DNA of 14,505 nt, taken from the NCBI GenBank assembly GCA_964511645.1, contig CAZEGV010000060.1, forward strand, positions 1 to 14,505, in the 5' to 3' direction. The translations under genes and the position numbers were made by a program. Shown here in pieces: positions 1 through 6,650 of this stretch (the stretch's first letter is position 1; each line of letters opens with the position of its first letter). Below the pieces are notes generated by a model that did no database searches, was not told the origin of the DNA, and saw only the letters and a list, made by a program, of their open reading frames with translations. This stretch comes from CAZEGV01 sp964511645 (GTDB lineage: Bacteria > Bacteroidota > Bacteroidia > Cytophagales > JAAEPT01).

Positions 1-105
1 CCATAAACAAAAATACTAATAATTAGACTTATATTATAATTTAATTGGTATTAAATCTGATTCAGAAGATTTATAAATCTATGAAAGGCATTATGTCTCT
101 AATAG

Positions 106-243
106 TCTCACTATTATTTATGGTCTTCCCTATTTACTAATAAGAGCCTAAACAAGTGTAAATCTTGTGGCAATGAATTTAGGAAGGAATAAAAGACATC
201 ACTCGAAAAAAGTTGGTTTAACGCTAAGCACCTGACTGAATAA
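106..243 (+). pseudogene. Possible remnant of a small zinc-ribbon protein gene (very tentative)
   Basis: One frame, without a usable start, reads a protein-like segment with one CxxCG knuckle at about 157-171, is interrupted by TAA at 190-192, then continues with a protein-like 16-residue stretch to TAA at 241-243. A hydrophobic 19-residue frame (81-140) lies just upstream and could be the frameshifted N-terminus (a membrane segment). What is seen is only amino-acid texture and a CxxC motif; that this was once a gene is an inference from little sequence and may well be chance. Confidence 0.15.
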
Positions 244-327
244 ATGATTTTTTAACCTTTATTAAGCACAGTTGAACCCTTAGTTTTAAATGAATATTAG
301 TATCCTTAGGATTAATTTTAAAATACC

Positions 328-358
328 TTGGATAAGGAATAATTTAAGCCTAGTTTTG
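328..358 (+). promoter_or_regulatory. Promoter of atpDC (Bacteroidota type)
   Basis: TTG at 328-330, a 20-bp spacer, and TAGTTTTG at 351-358 match the Bacteroidota primary sigma factor consensus (-33 TTG/TTTG, -7 TAnnTTTG). Transcription would start about 4-8 bases after 358, leaving a leader of roughly 35 nucleotides before the atpD start. Confidence 0.65.
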
Positions 359-399
359 CACCAATCATAGGATTGAAGTAATTATTATATCTTAAAAAG

Positions 400-1899
400 A
401 TGGCAAATAAAGGTAAAATCACCCAAGTAATTGGGCCAGTAGTAGATGTTAGTTTTGAAGGAGTTGAGCTACCTCAAATTTTAAATGCACTTTCTCTTAC
501 AAAGGGTAATGGGCAAAAAATCATACTTGAAGTACAACAACATCTTGGGGAGTCTCGTGTAAGAGCTATCTCAATGGAAGGTACAGAGGGTTTAAGTAGA
601 GGAACTGAAGTTCTAGACTTAGGAACGCCTATTTCTATGCCTGTTGGGGATGATATAAAAGGTCGTTTATTCAATGTAATAGGAGAAGCTATTGATGGAA
701 TCAAACAACCAAAAGGAGATAATAAATTATCGATACACCGTTCAGCGCCTGCTTTTGAAGAGTTATCTACCTCAGCAGAAATTTTATTGACGGGTATTAA
801 AGTAATTGACCTTATTGAACCTTATGTAAAAGGTGGTAAAATTGGTTTGTTTGGTGGTGCTGGTGTTGGTAAAACAGTACTTATCATGGAGCTGATTAAT
901 AATATCGCTAAAGCTTACGAAGGTCTTTCGGTATTTGCGGGTGTAGGTGAACGTACTCGTGAGGGTAACGATTTACTTCGTGAGATGATTGAATCCAATG
1001 TAATCAGATATGGTGATGATTTTGTAAAGTCTATGGAAAAAGGCGAATGGGATCTTTCTAAAGTAGATGAAAAAGAATTAGCTAACTCACAAGCAACCTT
1101 GGTGTTTGGTCAAATGAATGAACCTCCAGGTGCTCGTGCTCGTGTAGCCTTATCAGGACTTACAATGGCTGAATATTTTCGTGATGGAGATGGAGAAGGT
1201 CAAGGTAGGGATATTTTATTCTTTGTAGATAATATTTTCCGTTTTACGCAAGCGGGTGCAGAGGTGTCAGCCTTATTAGGTCGTATGCCATCTGCCGTAG
1301 GTTATCAGCCTACACTAGCCTCAGAGATGGGAGCAATGCAAGAGCGTATTACTTCAACCAAAAGAGGTTCAATTACATCTGTACAAGCGGTTTACGTACC
1401 TGCGGATGATTTAACTGACCCTGCTCCTGCCAATACATTTGCTCATTTGGATGCTACTACTGTACTTTCTCGTAAAATTGCTGAGAAAGGAATTTATCCT
1501 GCGGTAGATCCATTGGACTCTACTTCTCAAATCTTAAAAGCAGACATCATAGGTGATGAACATTATGATTGTGCTCAAAATGTAAAAGAAATTCTTCAAC
1601 GTTACAAAGAGTTACAAGATATTATTGCAATTCTTGGAATGGAAGAACTATCTGAAGAAGACAAACAAGTGGTGTATAGAGCAAGAAGAATTGAAAGATT
1701 CTTATCTCAACCATTCCACGTTGCAGAGCAGTTTACTGGTATGCCAGGTGTTTTGGTTGACATCAAAGACACTATCAAAGGATTTAACATGATTCTTAAT
1801 GGTGAGCTGGATCATTTACCAGAGTCTGCATTTAACCTTGTTGGTGACATTAATGATGCCATAGCTAAAGGTGAGAAATTAATGGCCGAAACTAAATAA
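400..1899 (+). CDS. atpD: ATP synthase F1 subunit beta
   Basis: Catalytic subunit of the F1 head of the F1Fo ATP synthase, on the cytoplasmic face of the inner membrane, making ATP from ADP and phosphate. The 499 residues run without gaps from the beta-barrel N-terminal domain through the nucleotide-binding domain: Walker A GGAGVGKT at 152-159, GERTRE with the catalytic Glu at 183-188, and QMNEPPG at 238-244. The EELSEED form of the DELSEED loop is at 415-421. It is about 40 residues longer than the E. coli subunit, largely because of an acidic, lysine-rich insertion at about 204-231, between NVIR and QATLVFGQ. The following gene, atpC, starts 11 bp downstream, so the two are co-transcribed. 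The genes for alpha, gamma, delta and Fo subunits are not here, as is usual in Bacteroidota. Identification is certain. Confidence 0.98.
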   Translation: MANKGKITQVIGPVVDVSFEGVELPQILNALSLTKGNGQKIILEVQQHLGESRVRAISMEGTEGLSRGTEVLDLGTPISMPVGDDIKGRLFNVIGEAIDGIKQPKGDNKLSIHRSAPAFEELSTSAEILLTGIKVIDLIEPYVKGGKIGLFGGAGVGKTVLIMELINNIAKAYEGLSVFAGVGERTREGNDLLREMIESNVIRYGDDFVKSMEKGEWDLSKVDEKELANSQATLVFGQMNEPPGARARVALSGLTMAEYFRDGDGEGQGRDILFFVDNIFRFTQAGAEVSALLGRMPSAVGYQPTLASEMGAMQERITSTKRGSITSVQAVYVPADDLTDPAPANTFAHLDATTVLSRKIAEKGIYPAVDPLDSTSQILKADIIGDEHYDCAQNVKEILQRYKELQDIIAILGMEELSEEDKQVVYRARRIERFLSQPFHVAEQFTGMPGVLVDIKDTIKGFNMILNGELDHLPESAFNLVGDINDAIAKGEKLMAETK

Positions 1900-1910
1900 A
1901 CTTACTACTT

Positions 1911-2156
1911 ATGAACTTAAGTATTGTAACACCTGACAAAACTGTATTTGAAGGAGAAGTAGATAGTTCTACTTTCCCAGGTACAGGAGGTACTTTTCAA
2001 GTACTTAATAATCACGCACCAGTAATTAGTGCATTAGAAGAAGGGAAGTTGGTTTATCAAACTACCGATGGAGAAGAAAGTATGTTCATTAGTGGTGGGG
2101 TAGTAGAAATATCAAATAATAATATTATCGTTCTAGTAGAGAGTATTTTAGATTAG
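1911..2156 (+). CDS. atpC: ATP synthase F1 subunit epsilon (short form)
   Basis: Epsilon subunit of the F1 central stalk, coupling rotation of the gamma subunit to catalysis. The 81 residues match only the N-terminal beta-sandwich domain: an opening of the form LSIVTPDKTVFEGEV, the central NNHAPVISALEEGKL segment, and a C-terminal GGVVEISNNNIIVLVES strand. The C-terminal two-helix domain that in E. coli (about 138 residues) acts as the inhibitory arm is missing altogether. The stop is followed at once by a terminator, so this is a naturally short form rather than a truncation by frameshift; short epsilon subunits are common in this phylum. Second gene of the atpDC operon. Confidence 0.95.
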   Translation: MNLSIVTPDKTVFEGEVDSSTFPGTGGTFQVLNNHAPVISALEEGKLVYQTTDGEESMFISGGVVEISNNNIIVLVESILD

Positions 2157-2173
2157 AACATGTCAATTCATTG

Positions 2174-2212
2174 AAAAGAAGCATCTTTTTAACGAAGGTG
2201 CTTTTTGTTTTT
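2174..2212 (+). terminator. Rho-independent terminator of atpDC
   Basis: AAGCATCTT at 2179-2187 pairs with AAGGTGCTT at 2195-2203 (one G-U pair) around a 7-base loop, and the hairpin is followed by TTTGTTTTT. It lies 20-50 bases after the atpC stop. Confidence 0.75.
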
Positions 2213-2258
2213 CATGCAATCCGTTGTCTTTCTGACCTTTTTTTAATATTTTCATCAT

Positions 2259-2266
2259 TACTTTAG
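2259..2266 (+). promoter_or_regulatory. Possible -7 element of the ROK-family gene
   Basis: TACTTTAG differs at one position from TAnnTTTG. I see no TTG at the expected spacing upstream. If used, transcription would start around 2270-2274, which is at or inside the upstream candidate ATG at 2270 and favours translation from the ATG at 2333, unless the message is leaderless. Confidence 0.3.
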
Positions 2267-2332
2267 TTAATGAGTACAAATTATATGCGATACCTTCAGA
2301 GGAGGGACGTACAATCACCAGATAAGAAGAAT

Positions 2333-3253
2333 ATGATATTAGGGATAGACGTAGGGGGTACAACCGTAAAGTTTGCAGGGGTAACACTTGAAGGGAAAGT
2401 GATTGATAAACAAGCTTTTGACACCCATGCTTGGGAAGATAGTGCTCAATTGTTTGTAGATAAATTAAGTGAAATTATACTTAGGTATATCGCTAAGCAC
2501 AATATAGAAGGTGTTGGGATAGGTTTGCCAGGTCTGTTAAGTCAAGATAGGCAATCGACTCATGTCTTGGCAAATATTCCGATTTTAAACAATCAAAAAT
2601 TTGTGCCAATGGTACAAGAAAAGATAAAAGGAATCCCAGTACAGATAGAGAATGATGCTAAGTGTGCTGCCTTGGGAGAAATGTATTTTGGTGAAAATGC
2701 CAATTGTGGTGACTATCTTTTTATTTCGATAGGTACAGGAGTAGGTGGTGGATATGTTCTCAACGGCAAATTATTTATTGGTTCTAGTGGTAATGCAACA
2801 GAGATTGGACACATCCCATTAAAGGATGGAGTTACCTTAGAAGATCATATTGGTCAAGAAAAAATCACGGCACATACCTATGATTTATTAAAAACAAAAA
2901 AATATAAGCAATCTATTTTACAAGGTAAAGAGTTAGACCCAAAGATAATCTACAATGCTGCATTAAGTAGCGATAGCTGTGCTCTTGATGTCTTTGCTGA
3001 AGTAGGCGAATGTATTGGTGAGACAATGATTGGAGTGATGAGATTTGCAGATATTCACAGGTTCATACTAGGAGGAGGCGTTGCAGGAGCTTTTGAATTT
3101 ATTGCACCCGCAATGGAGGGGTACTTAAAAAATCATTTAGACAGTTATTATACCGAAGATTTAGACATTCGTCCAGCATCTTTAAATGCTGAAGCAGGCA
3201 TATTAGGTGCAGCAAGTTTGGTGATGGATAAACTCAAGCAGGTTACGGCATAA
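2333..3253 (+). CDS. ROK-family sugar kinase-like protein (glucokinase-like)
   Basis: Member of the ROK (repressor, ORF, kinase) family of the actin-like ATPase fold; the closest functional guess is a cytoplasmic kinase of glucose or another hexose. From the 2333 start it has 306 residues. Visible motifs: phosphate-binding DVGGTT at 6-11, ND of the catalytic loop at 107-108 (Asp108), adenosine-side GTGVGGG at 134-140, and E-x-GH at 157-160. The cysteine-rich CxCGxxGCxE loop that normally follows the GH and binds zinc is absent; the chain goes almost directly to TLE. The frame is open up to an ATG at 2270, adding 21 polar residues, but ROK proteins typically begin just before DxGGT, so 2333 is preferred. 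No repressor-type DNA-binding domain is present. Substrate cannot be read from the sequence. Confidence 0.85.
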   Translation: MILGIDVGGTTVKFAGVTLEGKVIDKQAFDTHAWEDSAQLFVDKLSEIILRYIAKHNIEGVGIGLPGLLSQDRQSTHVLANIPILNNQKFVPMVQEKIKGIPVQIENDAKCAALGEMYFGENANCGDYLFISIGTGVGGGYVLNGKLFIGSSGNATEIGHIPLKDGVTLEDHIGQEKITAHTYDLLKTKKYKQSILQGKELDPKIIYNAALSSDSCALDVFAEVGECIGETMIGVMRFADIHRFILGGGVAGAFEFIAPAMEGYLKNHLDSYYTEDLDIRPASLNAEAGILGAASLVMDKLKQVTA

Positions 3254-3290
3254 TAAACACGGCATTTCAATATAAAATTAGTGTAATAAC

Positions 3291-3425
3291 ATGAACGGTC
3301 AAAAAATATTCAAATCTGTTGTGATTGGCTTTGTGGTATTAATGATTCTTTTTGGGTTTCATTTTTGTTCCAAAACAACACCGCCATGGAAAAAGAATAG
3401 AATAGAAACGCCACATAAAAATTAA
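3291..3425 (+). CDS. Small single-pass membrane protein, function unknown
   Basis: An ATG-started frame of 44 residues: a short basic N-terminus (MNGQKIFKS), one hydrophobic segment at about 9-26 (VVIGFVVLMILFGFHFC), then a polar, basic tail containing PPWKK and ending HKN. The positive charges on both sides leave orientation unclear. It begins 37 bp after the ROK gene and stops just before a strong terminator, so it fits the gap as the last gene of that transcript. I do not recognise a family; the cysteine at the end of the helix does not form a proper lipobox. Its reality rests on composition, position and the fit with the terminator, so moderate confidence only. Confidence 0.5.
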   Translation: MNGQKIFKSVVIGFVVLMILFGFHFCSKTTPPWKKNRIETPHKN

Positions 3426-3430
3426 GGCAT

Positions 3431-3465
3431 AAAAAAAGCCCATCGTTATGATGGGCTTTTTTTTT
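3431..3465. terminator. Bidirectional terminator between the small membrane gene and csp
   Basis: GCCCATC at 3438-3444 and GATGGGC at 3450-3456 form a perfect stem with loop GTTAT. The stem is flanked by seven A on the left and nine T on the right, so it gives a T-tailed hairpin read from either strand. It lies between convergent genes and can serve both. Confidence 0.9.
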
Positions 3466-3478
3466 AAGAATTAGTCAA

Positions 3479-3670
3479 TTACACAATTTTTACATTAACT
3501 GCGTTTAAACCTTTTCTACCTTCTTGTAATTCAAATTCAACTGTATCGTCTTCTTTGATTTCGTCTACTAATCCTGAAACATGTACGAAGTATTCTTCTT
3601 TTGTTTCTTCATCAATCACAAAACCAAATCCTTTGGTTTCATTGAAAAATTTTACTTTTCCGTTTTTCAT
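3479..3670 (-). CDS. Cold-shock domain protein (CspA family)
   Basis: Single-stranded nucleic-acid-binding protein of 63 residues made of one cold-shock domain (five-stranded beta-barrel), likely an RNA chaperone in the cytoplasm. RNP1 is KGFGFV at 13-18 and RNP2 is YFVHV at 27-31. The usual KWFN opening is KFFN, so the first aromatic of the binding surface is Phe in place of Trp. The protein is acidic in its second half (DEIKEDDTVEFELQEG). It is convergent with the small membrane gene and shares its terminator. On its strand, about 180 bases of very AT-rich DNA lie upstream; I found no good TAnnTTTG there, so its promoter and any temperature-sensitive leader remain undefined. Confidence 0.95.
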   Translation of the reverse strand: MKNGKVKFFNETKGFGFVIDEETKEEYFVHVSGLVDEIKEDDTVEFELQEGRKGLNAVNVKIV

Positions 3671-3760
3671 AATATAATAATAATTTGATATAATATAATC
3701 TATTGATGCAATAATGACTCCAATATTTATTGTATCCTATTATTTTTATAAAAAGTTGCT

Positions 3761-3768
3761 TATTTTTG
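3761..3768 (+). promoter_or_regulatory. Possible -7 element upstream of the cyclotransferase-like gene
   Basis: TATTTTTG is a perfect TAnnTTTG, but no TTG is found about 20 bases upstream, and the resulting leader would be about 80 bases. Listed as a candidate only. Confidence 0.3.
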
Positions 3769-3851
3769 TGTAATACTTGAAGAAAAAAAGATATTTGTCA
3801 CGAATTAAGCTTAATTGAAGGCTTTTTTGGTTAGATAAAAATAAAATATTT

Positions 3852-4184
3852 ATGCATTACTTATTTTCATACGGGACACTTCAGCTTGAAAATGTACAAC
3901 TAGAGTCCTTTGGAAGGAAGCTAGTTGGAGAGTTGGATAGCTTAAGCGGGTTCAAAATAGAACAACTTAAAATTAAAGCCGAAAATGTTTTGGCGGTAAG
4001 TCAGCAAGAGTTTCACCCTATTGCTATTAAGAGTAATGATGTTTCTGATAAGATAAAAGGAGTGTTGTTTGAAATTACCTCAGCCGAATTAGCAAAAGTA
4101 GATACTTACGAAGTATCAGATTATAAACGAATAAAGGCTGTATTTGATTCTAAAAAAGAAGGATGGGTTTATATAAAAGCTTAA
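3852..4184 (+). CDS. Gamma-glutamylcyclotransferase-like (AIG2-like) protein
   Basis: A 110-residue cytoplasmic protein of the GGCT/AIG2-like fold. The family signature is an N-terminal YGTL loop (here YGTLQ at 7-11), which binds the gamma-glutamyl group, and a C-terminal catalytic glutamate in a sequence like LDxYEG (here VDTYEV, Glu87). Between them lie the usual GVLFEI strand (70-75) and a closing WVYI strand. Members act on gamma-glutamyl peptides or amines, but small bacterial members mostly have no proven substrate, so the name describes fold rather than reaction. It stands alone, between the csp gene and the ABC-F promoter, on the same strand as the latter. Confidence 0.8.
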   Translation: MHYLFSYGTLQLENVQLESFGRKLVGELDSLSGFKIEQLKIKAENVLAVSQQEFHPIAIKSNDVSDKIKGVLFEITSAELAKVDTYEVSDYKRIKAVFDSKKEGWVYIKA

Positions 4185-4191
4185 TAATAAG

Positions 4192-4216
4192 TTATAATTG
4201 AATATTTCAACTATAA
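4192..4216. repeat. Imperfect inverted repeat over the ABC-F promoter
   Basis: Arms of 11 bases (4192-4202 and 4206-4216) with one mismatch surround a 3-base centre (TAT). It starts just after the cyclotransferase-like stop and covers the -33 TTG (4198-4200) and most of the spacer of the next promoter. It has no T-tract behind it, so an operator is as likely as a weak transcript end. Confidence 0.45.
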
Positions 4217-4228
4217 TCTGTACTTTTG
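4198..4228 (+). promoter_or_regulatory. Promoter of the ABC-F/FKBP operon
   Basis: TTG at 4198-4200, 20-bp spacer, TACTTTTG at 4221-4228: a full match to the Bacteroidota promoter consensus with the same spacing as the atpD promoter. The leader would be about 25 bases to the ATG at 4260. Confidence 0.7.
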
Positions 4229-4259
4229 GAACTTCAAAATTAAAAGCTATTACTATATA

Positions 4260-5879
4260 ATGTTAAACGTTCAGGACATATCTCTACGCTTTGGTAAACG
4301 ATTATTATTTGAGGAAGTAAATATAAACTTTTCTCCAGGGAATTGTTACGGAATTATTGGTGCCAATGGTGCGGGTAAATCTACTTTCATGAAAATTCTT
4401 TCGGGAGAGATTGATGCTACTTCAGGGTCTATATCTACCACGCCAGGAGAAAGAATTGCAGTATTAAAGCAAGATCACTTTGCTCATGATGAAGATACGG
4501 TATTAAATACCGTTTTAATGGGGCACAAAACACTTTGGGCCATTATGCAGGAGAAAGATGCATTATATGCTAAAGAAGATTTTTCAGATGCTGATGGAGA
4601 AAAGGTCTCTCAGCTAGAAACTGACTTTGCAGAGATGGATGGCTGGAATGCTGAACCAGACGCAGCAGAGATGCTTAGCGGAATGGGTATCAAGGAAGAT
4701 TTGCACTATCGCTTGATGGGTGAGTTGAGTGGTAAGGAGAAAGTTCGTGTTTTATTAGCGCAAGCGTTGTTTGGTAATCCTGATATCTTATTGATGGATG
4801 AGCCTACCAATGATCTTGATATTGATACGATTACTTGGTTAGAAGATTTTTTATTAGACTTCAAAAATACTGTAATTGTTATTTCTCACGATAGACACTT
4901 CCTTGATATTGTGTGTACACATACTTGTGACATTGATAGAAATCAGTTGACAATGTTTACAGGTAATTATAGCTTTTGGTATCAGTCTAGTCAATTAGCG
5001 GCACGTCAGCTATCTGATAAAAACAAAAAAGCAGAAGACAAGAAAAAGGAACTTGAAGATTTTGTTGCGAGATTTTCTGCTAATGCATCTAAATCTAAAC
5101 AGGCAACATCTCGTAAAAAGTTATTAGAGAAAATCCAATTAGATGATATTCAGCCATCTAGTAGAAGATACCCAGGAATTGTGTTTAAACCTGAAAGAGA
5201 AGCGGGAACTCAAGTATTGTCTGTCGAAAACTTGAAAAGCAGTATAGAGGGGAAAGATGTTTTTTCTGGAATTGATTTTCATGTAGACAAAGGAGATAAA
5301 ATCGCAATTACATCTAAAAATCCGTTAGCTATTACAGCATTCTTTGAAACCCTTATGGGAGAAAAAGAACCAGACGCAGGAGAATTTAAATGGGGAGTAA
5401 CTATTAACACTGCTTATTTACCTAATGAAAATGCCAAATTCTTTACTGGGGATAAAAATTTAGTAGATTGGTTATGGCAATATTGTGATGATCCAGAAGC
5501 GGATGAAACTTTTGTGAGAGGGTTTTTAGGCAAAATGCTTTTTAGTGGTGAAGAGGTATTTAAAATGTCTAATGTGCTATCAGGGGGAGAAAAGGTGCGT
5601 TGTATGTTGTCACGAATGATGTTACAAAATGCTAACGTATTGGTAATGGATGATCCAACCAATCACTTGGATTTAGAATCAATCACAGCACTTAATAATG
5701 CCTTAATTGATTTCCCAGGAAGTATAATATTCGCATCTCATGACCATGAATTTACACAAACTGTAGCGACTCGTGTTATAGAAATTGGACCAAAAGGATT
5801 TATTGACAAAAAGGCGACTTATGATGAATATCTTAATGACACATCGTTAAACGCTCGTAGAGAAGAATTGTATAATTAA
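4260..5879 (+). CDS. ABC-F family ATPase (YbiT-like)
   Basis: Soluble tandem ATP-binding-cassette protein of the ABC-F group, which bind ribosomes at the E site and act on translation; 539 residues, no membrane segment. NBD1: Walker A GANGAGKST at 34-42, signature LSGKEK at 156-161, Walker B with MDEPTNDLD (Asp180, Glu181). A charged helical linker rich in Lys and Glu at about 250-300 is the tRNA-interacting region of the family. NBD2: the P-loop region at 351-360 reads TSKNPLAITA and is not a Walker A; signature LSGGEK at 440-445 is canonical; Walker B reads MDDPTNHLD, with Asp465 where the catalytic Glu belongs. Overall layout resembles YbiT rather than EttA, Uup or YheS. First gene of a four-gene operon; fkpA-like lipoprotein follows after 17 bp. 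Resistance-type function is unlikely given the conserved, chromosomal context. Confidence 0.92.
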   Translation: MLNVQDISLRFGKRLLFEEVNINFSPGNCYGIIGANGAGKSTFMKILSGEIDATSGSISTTPGERIAVLKQDHFAHDEDTVLNTVLMGHKTLWAIMQEKDALYAKEDFSDADGEKVSQLETDFAEMDGWNAEPDAAEMLSGMGIKEDLHYRLMGELSGKEKVRVLLAQALFGNPDILLMDEPTNDLDIDTITWLEDFLLDFKNTVIVISHDRHFLDIVCTHTCDIDRNQLTMFTGNYSFWYQSSQLAARQLSDKNKKAEDKKKELEDFVARFSANASKSKQATSRKKLLEKIQLDDIQPSSRRYPGIVFKPEREAGTQVLSVENLKSSIEGKDVFSGIDFHVDKGDKIAITSKNPLAITAFFETLMGEKEPDAGEFKWGVTINTAYLPNENAKFFTGDKNLVDWLWQYCDDPEADETFVRGFLGKMLFSGEEVFKMSNVLSGGEKVRCMLSRMMLQNANVLVMDDPTNHLDLESITALNNALIDFPGSIIFASHDHEFTQTVATRVIEIGPKGFIDKKATYDEYLNDTSLNARREELYN

Positions 5880-5896
5880 TTAAAAATAGAAAAAAA

Positions 5897-6619
5897 ATGA
5901 AAAAAATAATATTAGGATCACTCGTAATGGCTATAACTTTAGCTTCATGTAATAAAGAAACAACTCAGACATCTAGTAGTGCAGATTTAAAAACACAAAT
6001 GGATAGTATTAGTTATAATATGGGGAAAATGTATGCGGTACAATATTATGATGTATTGTCTCAAACTGGGGCTCCTACAGATAGTTTTAACACGGATCTT
6101 GTATTAAGAGGTTTTGAAGAAGGAATTAAAAAAGACTCAACAGGATTAAGCAAAGAAGAAGGAATGAAGTTGTTAAACACATACTTTAAAAGTTTACAGG
6201 AGAAAAAAATGAAGGTTGAATCGGGTGCTGCAAAAGAAGTGGGGATTGCTTTTTTAGCAAAAAATAAATTGAGAAAAGAAGTGACTGTTTTACCTAGTGG
6301 GTTACAATATGAAGTGATTACACAAGGGAGTGGTGCAAAACCATCTGGACCAACGTCTAGCGTAACGGTACATTATCATGGTACTACGATAGAAGGAAAA
6401 GTATTTGATAGTTCAGTAGAACGAGGCGAACCTGCTACTTTTGCTCTTAATCAGGTAATTAAAGGGTGGACAGAAGGAGTTCAGTTAATGAGTACAGGTT
6501 CTAAATACCGTTTCTATATCCCATCTGATTTGGCTTATGGAGATAGAGGTGCAGGAGCTGACATCAAGCCAGGTGCTACGTTAATATTTGACGTAGAACT
6601 TTTAAAAGTCAATAATTAA
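5897..6619 (+). CDS. FKBP-type peptidyl-prolyl isomerase, lipoprotein
   Basis: Envelope prolyl cis-trans isomerase and chaperone of the FkpA/Mip type, 240 residues. Lipoprotein signal peptide with lipobox LASC and acylated Cys18, followed by a flexible NKETTQTSSS stretch, then an FKBP N-terminal helical dimerisation domain (about 33-115; SYNMGKMYAVQYY is the typical start) and an FKBP domain (about 130-240) with VHYHGTTIEGKVFDSS, the GWTEGVQLM active-site segment, and YIPSDLAYGDRGAG. The residue after Cys is Asn; no acidic surface-export motif is evident right after it, so periplasm-facing attachment is more likely than surface display. Second gene of the operon; the catalytic domain is almost a copy of that in the next gene. 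Confidence 0.92.
   Translation: MKKIILGSLVMAITLASCNKETTQTSSSADLKTQMDSISYNMGKMYAVQYYDVLSQTGAPTDSFNTDLVLRGFEEGIKKDSTGLSKEEGMKLLNTYFKSLQEKKMKVESGAAKEVGIAFLAKNKLRKEVTVLPSGLQYEVITQGSGAKPSGPTSSVTVHYHGTTIEGKVFDSSVERGEPATFALNQVIKGWTEGVQLMSTGSKYRFYIPSDLAYGDRGAGADIKPGATLIFDVELLKVNN
6362..6601 (+). repeat. FKBP catalytic-domain repeat, copy 1
   Basis: The 80 codons from VTVHYHG to FDVEL are matched by 7011-7250 in the next gene with 74 of 80 residues identical by eye. Many third-base differences exist, so the copies are not recent at the DNA level. Confidence 0.8.
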
Positions 6620-6650
6620 TCATAATTTATAACTTGAAACAATAACTAGA

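Larger units (their letters stand above)
1..399. other. Non-coding region upstream of atpD
   Basis: No convincing intact gene is present on either strand. The right end carries the atpD promoter (see 328-358). Positions 81-140 could encode a 19-residue hydrophobic peptide. A different frame holds a short stretch (about 106-192) containing CKSCGNEF, which resembles half of a zinc ribbon; after a TAA at 190-192 the same frame continues to a TAA at 241-243 with KTSLEKSWFNAKHLTE. This could be debris of a small decayed gene or chance. A small imperfect dyad (ATCCT/AGGAT) lies at 302-312. No tRNA-like cloverleaf or rRNA piece was recognised. Confidence 0.6.

Noticed and set aside
81..140. 19-codon hydrophobic frame upstream of atpD
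   Set aside because: Too short and without promoter, start-site or neighbour support to call as a gene; noted only in the region description.
474..704. Minus-strand frame of 76 codons inside atpD
   Set aside because: Lies entirely within a certain gene and has no recognisable motif.
2270..2332. Upstream ATG giving 21 extra residues to the ROK protein
   Set aside because: The family normally starts just before DxGGT and the candidate -7 box ends three bases before this ATG; kept as an alternative start only.
2163..2387. Minus-strand frame of 74 codons across the atpDC terminator and the start of the ROK gene
   Set aside because: It runs through a hairpin terminator and over the conserved ROK N-terminus; composition is not protein-like.
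3671..3851. Cold-shock riboswitch-like leader for csp
   Set aside because: The region is AT-rich, but I could not identify a promoter or a conserved structure, so there is nothing concrete to annotate.
5414..5662. Minus-strand frame within the ABC-F gene
   Set aside because: Antisense to conserved NBD2 sequence; no motif.
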